64,000 nucleotides of DNA. Source: Hemerocallis citrina. Lineage: Eukaryota > Streptophyta > Magnoliopsida > Asparagales > Asphodelaceae. This document shows positions 59,828-64,000 of the stretch, one piece after another. A program made the position numbers and the translations under genes. Positions within the stretch are counted from its first letter, which is position 1; every line of letters starts with the position of its first letter. Location: NCBI GenBank assembly GCA_017893485.1, contig JACEHZ010000589.1:1924501-1988500 (forward strand), read 5' to 3'. The notes beneath the pieces were generated by a model that searched no databases, was not told the origin of the DNA, and saw nothing but the letters and a program-made list of their open reading frames with translations.

Positions 59828-60334
59828 TTATGAGTGTTTTTAGTGTGGAATGCTGTGATCATCATTGTTTTAACAAACATATCAGTTTCAACTAATAGAA
59901 GCAGGAACAAATTTGCCTAGCATTGCCTTATTTTTTAAATTTATTCAGGAGGGATGGCACTTAGTGGGGTACTTGGGTTGGCAGTGTGAAATCCAAAATT
60001 CCAAACAAACATTTTTGGCCATTTTTGTGTTGTTTTTGTGCTCGGCCAGTTTGGGCCTTGGGGTCCCATTGTGTACAGCATTAGTTGGGTTTTTGATCGA
60101 TGAAATCTCGATCTCTGTAAGGGGGGTCAGAATTAATTGGACACAGTATATAAAAAAAACAACCTAGTTACCATACTAACCCAGGTAATTAAAACAGTAA
60201 AAATTTGTTGAAGATAGGGAAAGAAAAGTGAACAGGATTGGATTCCCAAAGTAGAAGCTGTTGATTTTCTTTGATCTTTTTGTGACAGGGAAAGTAACAG
60301 CTGGAATCCAATGGACTATGCAAGACTAGTAGGC
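59828..60334. other. No recognisable feature
   Basis: Intergenic DNA. A short open frame at 59913-60167 has hydrophobic content but no recognised domain. Confidence 0.5.
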
Positions 60335-60343
60335 AGTAGCAGC

Positions 60344-60779
60344 GAAAATTTTTCCCCGAAACTAACCCAAAATTTGAAACTATTTCCCCTTCTAACCCAC
60401 TTCTTCCCAAAGTGAACAACCTTTAGAACCATTAGTATAGACTGCAGTCTTTTTCGATTGTGAGGCCGCAGTCATCAACTAGGATATTTTCATAAAAAAC
60501 GATATAATATGATATTGCCAACTGCAGCCTCGGTTCATTTCATATTTAGATTAGACAAATTTCAAGATTTATACAAAAAATTCTAAATTAAAATGTGTTA
60601 AATTTAGACCGTAGTAGTCATCTGCAGCCTAAATAACAGAGGTCGCAGTTGGCTGCAGTCCCCAACTGCGGCCTCTCTTAAAAAAAAAGAAAACAAAAGT
60701 GGTTCATCTATCGAATTATTTGGGAAAGTGGGCTAGTTCGGAAAATAGTTTTGAAAAATGGGTAATTTGGGAAAAAATC
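60344..60779. mobile_element. MULE-type MITE
   Basis: Imperfect long inverted repeats (left GAAAATTTTTCCCC...AAACTATTTCCCC; right, inverted, GATTTTTTCCC...AAACTATTTTCCG) are flanked by AGTAGCAGC (60335-60343) and AGTAGCAGA (60780-60788), a 9-bp duplication with one mismatch. Nine bp is the Mutator-like target size. The interior repeats GACTGCAGCCTC / GAGGCCGCAGT boxes. Confidence 0.8.
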
Positions 60780-60966
60780 AGTAGCAGAATAGTAGATGCT
60801 TTTTTTTTATACTAACTCAAATGCACTCGGCCCGCTCACAGCACACCCAAAAGATACCCAAAGCCACAATGCAAACTGCAGTTGTGATTAATTTGGTTGT
60901 CGCTCTACAACTCACAAGTTACAATTCCACTTCTAAAGTTACAATTACAGTTCACAAATATTTTAA

Positions 60967-62107
60967 GGCTAAAATTGAAAAAAAAAAAAAAACTTGAACT
61001 ATCTCCTATGTGTAGAAAATCTCACTCATCTTTTTTAATGCAGAAAATCGTACTCAACTATAATTACGAAAAACCACACTCCGACTCTGTTAGGATTCTG
61101 TTCGTTTTTTTATCACGTGCAACGCACGTAACTTAAAAAATGACGAAATTACCCCCGAGTGTTTCTTCTTCTCTACTCCTTTTCTTCCTCTTTTATTCAG
61201 TTTTTGGCTGTTGAAAAAAAATCGTCGAGGTCATTCTGATGGCATAGATGCTAGTGTATCATCAAAAGTACCAGAGGAGATGCATCGTTGTGAGGATGTT
61301 GAAACTGTGATCCAAATTGCAGATCAGGAAAGTAATGACTTTTTGGGAAATCCACCAGATAAGATGTCATCTTCATCAATTCATCAAAGTGGAGGAACAT
61401 GGTTGTGCTGAAAGGTGTGATGAGGACTTGTTATCTAGAAGAGTAAGTGATGGAGATGATGAAGATGCAATTTGCAAACGTACAAGAGCTCGACACTCAC
61501 TTGCTAACTATACACTTGAAGAACTAAGAGACATTTCTTCAAGAATCAGAGGATGATGGTGACCTTCATAATGTTTGATGACGAGGAATACCACAAGTTT
61601 CTTGCAGCTGTTTTGGTGGGAGGTACTGGTGATGGGAACGATGGTCAAGATGATAATGTGGAAGAAGACGAAGAGAATGATGCAGATTTTGAACTCGAAA
61701 TTGAGGAGGCACTTGAGAGTGATGCTGATGAAAATTTGGATTACGAGAGTGAGGAAGTAAAGGAACAGGGAGATGCTCGTATACCTGTAACTAGGCAGAA
61801 GAAGCACATGAAGGAATCTGCCAAAAACAATACCCATTTGGGGAAACCAAAAATAAGGAGGAAGAAAGGGAGAAGAGAAGAAGAAATAGTCGGTGGGGGT
61901 AATTTTGCCCTTTTTGCACGTGACAAAAAAGAACAGAACCCTAATAGAGTCAGAGTGTGGTTTTTCGCAATTATAGTTGAGTGCGGTTTTCTATTTTAAA
62001 AAAAAGGGTGAGTGAGGTTTTCTGAATATAGGAGATAGTTCAAGGGTTTTCTTTTTTTTTTTTTTAATTTTTTATTTTATCTTCTCCTTCTCCTTCCAAT
62101 TTTAGCC
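60967..62107. mobile_element. Pack-MULE carrying a host gene fragment
   Basis: Long terminal inverted repeats, opening GGCTAAAATTG at each end and continuing through CTTGAACTATCTCCTAT, CTCAACTATAATT, CGAAAAACCACACTC to AAATTACCCCC (about 160-200 bp per side). A perfect 9-bp target duplication ATATTTTAA (60958-60966 and 62108-62116) identifies a Mutator-like element. Between the repeats lies a non-transposase coding fragment (61205-61860). Confidence 0.92.
61205..61860 (+). pseudogene. Captured fragment of a GON4-like/homeodomain-like nuclear protein gene
   Basis: The fragment is read in three successive frames: KKNRRGHSDGIDASVSSKV... (from 61211), then DEDAICKRTRARHSLANYTL (about 61460), then DDEEYHKFLAAVLVGG (about 61580) and a long acidic run DEENDADFELEIEEALESD, ending near KKHMKE. 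Frameshifts lie near 61400 and 61530; correcting one base near 61530 in the reading gives a continuous acidic segment. This composition and order resemble the N-terminal acidic region of plant GON-4-like, Myb/SANT-type homeodomain-like proteins. The identification rests on recollection of that family, not a search. It lies wholly between Pack-MULE inverted repeats and is unlikely to be functional. Confidence 0.65.
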
Positions 62108-62172
62108 ATATTTTAATCCTATATGTCTCTCACCCTCTCTCTCCACTTCTAAAATTTGCTTTTGTCTTCGTA

Positions 62173-62699
62173 TCTATATAATAAAACACAAAGAAAGCTA
62201 TCAAGTGACTCTCATTCGATAGGGTTGAAATCAATGGTCCAGATCTAACTTCACAAAACATATTTTTCCGCCCAAAAAATTTCTCCTCAAAACTCAAATT
62301 CAAATCCCCAAAACAACTCCTTTATTTATTTATTTCTCTCTCTCTCATTTTCTCCTTATTTACTCAGAAATTTATATTTTCAGATTTCAGATTTGTAAAT
62401 ATTCAGATTTTTTATGCATTTTTTTATTGCTCATGTTACATTGAAAATAGCAAATATCTCATCAACAGTTAAATTTCATCATTTTTCACCCTCAAAGTTC
62501 TAAGAAGTTGGATTTTACACCACCATTTATAATTATTTTTCATCATATACTAATGGAAACATTACTTTTATTTATAACTAATTATTGTTTTACTATTCAA
62601 ACTTGAGCTACATAATCGTCGTTTTACTGTTTCCAAGACTTTCATATGTTGTATTGTTCCGAAGACGTGTCGTAGGCACGTCCCCATGGACAAATCTAG
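62173..62699 (+). mobile_element. Helitron family A copy (527 bp, complete)
   Basis: Starts TCTATATAATAAAACAC after A. Ends with the hairpin ACGTGTCGTAGGCACGT (one stem mismatch) then CAAATCTAG followed by T. Non-coding. Confidence 0.9.
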
Positions 62700-63055
62700 T
62701 TATTTTACAAAATTCTATTTAAACCAAACAATTCCACTTGCCATGGCCGAAGTGGGACTATAAAGAACCCGTTGGTTGCTTTGTTTTCTTCTGAGCATTA
62801 ATTGACTTTAATAAAAAAACCCTAATTAAGCTAGGGTAATGCGGATTAAGTCCAAGTTAGGTGTTCGGTTAACTTTAAGTTTTAGTTTCATTAATTAATT
62901 AAATTTAGTTAATTAGTTTAAGCCATAATTAAAATGAATTTAATGTAAAACAATTTAATTAAGTGTAAGCCCTAATCTTTTAATTAATTAAGATCAATTT
63001 AGTTAATTAAGATCAGTTTAATTAGTGTTAAGGATTTAAAGACACCCAAAATTTA
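62700..63055. other. No recognisable feature
   Basis: AT-rich, with repeated TTAATTAA-type motifs and no coding frame. Confidence 0.5.
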
Positions 63056-64000
63056 GGGGGCGTTTGGTACGCGGTAATGTATAAGGAAATCTAGGATTAC
63101 CCTCTTGATTACCTGGTTTGGTAAGACATAGGTATAGTTTTGTAAATAATTTTAAATTCTCAGGATTATCAAAATAATTAGTTTGGAAGGATAAACATTC
63201 CGTAGGATTTGTGGATTCCTCCACATAAAAAATGAGTGAGATTATTGCATACCCAAAACACCCTTCAGATTTCTGGCTTATCATATAACTCGCTCTTGTT
63301 CCCTTCAACCAAATTCACCCGGAACTGATATAGGTTTCCAACAACAAAACTTTCCCCATTCTCCCCTTCGAGTTCGACTATCTAGTTCACTCCAAAATCC
63401 GAACCGATCCACCTCTCTACTTCTCATCGCCTTTCTCAAACCCATCATCGTCTTCCTCTTCTCTTCCAATCCCAAAAGGTAAATAAATAAAAAAAATTAA
63501 TTCCAACCTGGGAATCCAGTGCATCTTCTTCCATGTACTTGCAAATAATTCACACTTATTTTATTTTTTGTCGCATATGAATAATAACAATAACTCCCTA
63601 TAATCCTGAAATTTTCTTGACCATGATTTGAGTTATCCACAAACCCCTATAAATTCGTTGGTGATTCGGTCGAATTCGGGGTAATTTTTAGGAAATTGTG
63701 CATCTTCCTTTTTTTTTTACAGGATTAGGATTTGTAATGGAATTTAACGAAACATCAGATGAAACATAGTATTCTACTTGTTAATTTACTAAAGTTTTAT
63801 AAGATATATATCGGTAATACTTTTGCACATGCATGCATATACATCAATTACTAAATTAGATAACTTTTAGATTTATTTATTTTTAAATAAAGCCAAAAGG
63901 GTATTTTCGGTAATGTCTACTATAGAGATGAATTGATGGGAATAAATTGTTCTATACCAAACACAGTAATAAAGTATTCCCAGGCATGTAATGTCGTATA
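63056..64000. mobile_element. Possible TIR element running off the window
   Basis: GGGGGCGTTTGGTACGCGG at 63056 resembles the terminus of many plant TIR elements, and CTATACCAAACACAG near 63950 is a partial inverted match. The far end is beyond the window, so this is tentative. Confidence 0.35.

Overview
This is a repeat-dominated stretch of an AT-rich angiosperm nuclear genome. The evidence is a GT-AG spliced gene, Ty1/copia and Ty3/gypsy LTR elements primed by the initiator-methionine tRNA (TGGTATCAGAGC), L1-type LINE ends, Helitrons and many MITEs. There are no operons, rRNA genes, tRNA genes or CRISPR arrays. The species cannot be named from the sequence alone. I found one convincing host gene (30762-34854, minus strand), a two-exon polytopic membrane protein of 535 codons. 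Nearly everything else is mobile DNA, much of it with exact insertion boundaries. 

Layout: 0.1-4.5 kb holds a polyA retroposon, a hAT MITE and a 5'-truncated LINE. From 4.8 to 13.9 kb a second copy of the retroposon, in opposite orientation, is split by a 7.4-kb LTR element (4858-12277, TSD AGTAT). That element has two near-identical ~3.4-3.5-kb LTRs and only 527 bp of non-coding DNA between them; its LTRs carry a 14-bp palindrome array and an 87-bp minisatellite. From 14.5 to 25.9 kb lie two complete but decayed copia elements (TSDs CTAGA and CATGT). From 26.6 to 30.4 kb there is a MULE-type MITE, a Helitron, two large PIF/Harbinger-type MITEs and a second-family Helitron. 

From 30.7 to 35.0 kb is the host gene, with a Helitron and a TIR element in its 2.5-kb intron. 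From 35.2 to 44.1 kb come further MITEs, a hAT element with 8-bp TSD, a 247-bp tandem repeat and a LINE 3' end. From 44.3 to 47.3 kb is a copia deletion derivative retaining only gag and protease. From 48.7 to 56.7 kb lies a 5'-truncated Tat-lineage gypsy element with integrase, tandem-repeat 3' UTR, an antisense extra ORF with a Transposase_28-like domain, and its 3' LTR. 

From 56.7 to 62.7 kb is a nest of foldback elements, (TA)n tracts, two Helitrons joined head to tail, a MULE MITE, a Pack-MULE carrying a frameshifted GON4-like/homeodomain-like host gene fragment (TSD ATATTTTAA), and another Helitron. 

The window records repeated nesting and decay. In all three long LTR polyproteins most in-frame stops look like C-to-T or G-to-A changes of Gln, Arg or Trp codons, consistent with methylated, silenced DNA. 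The most unusual objects are the gag-pol-less giant-LTR element and the Pack-MULE.
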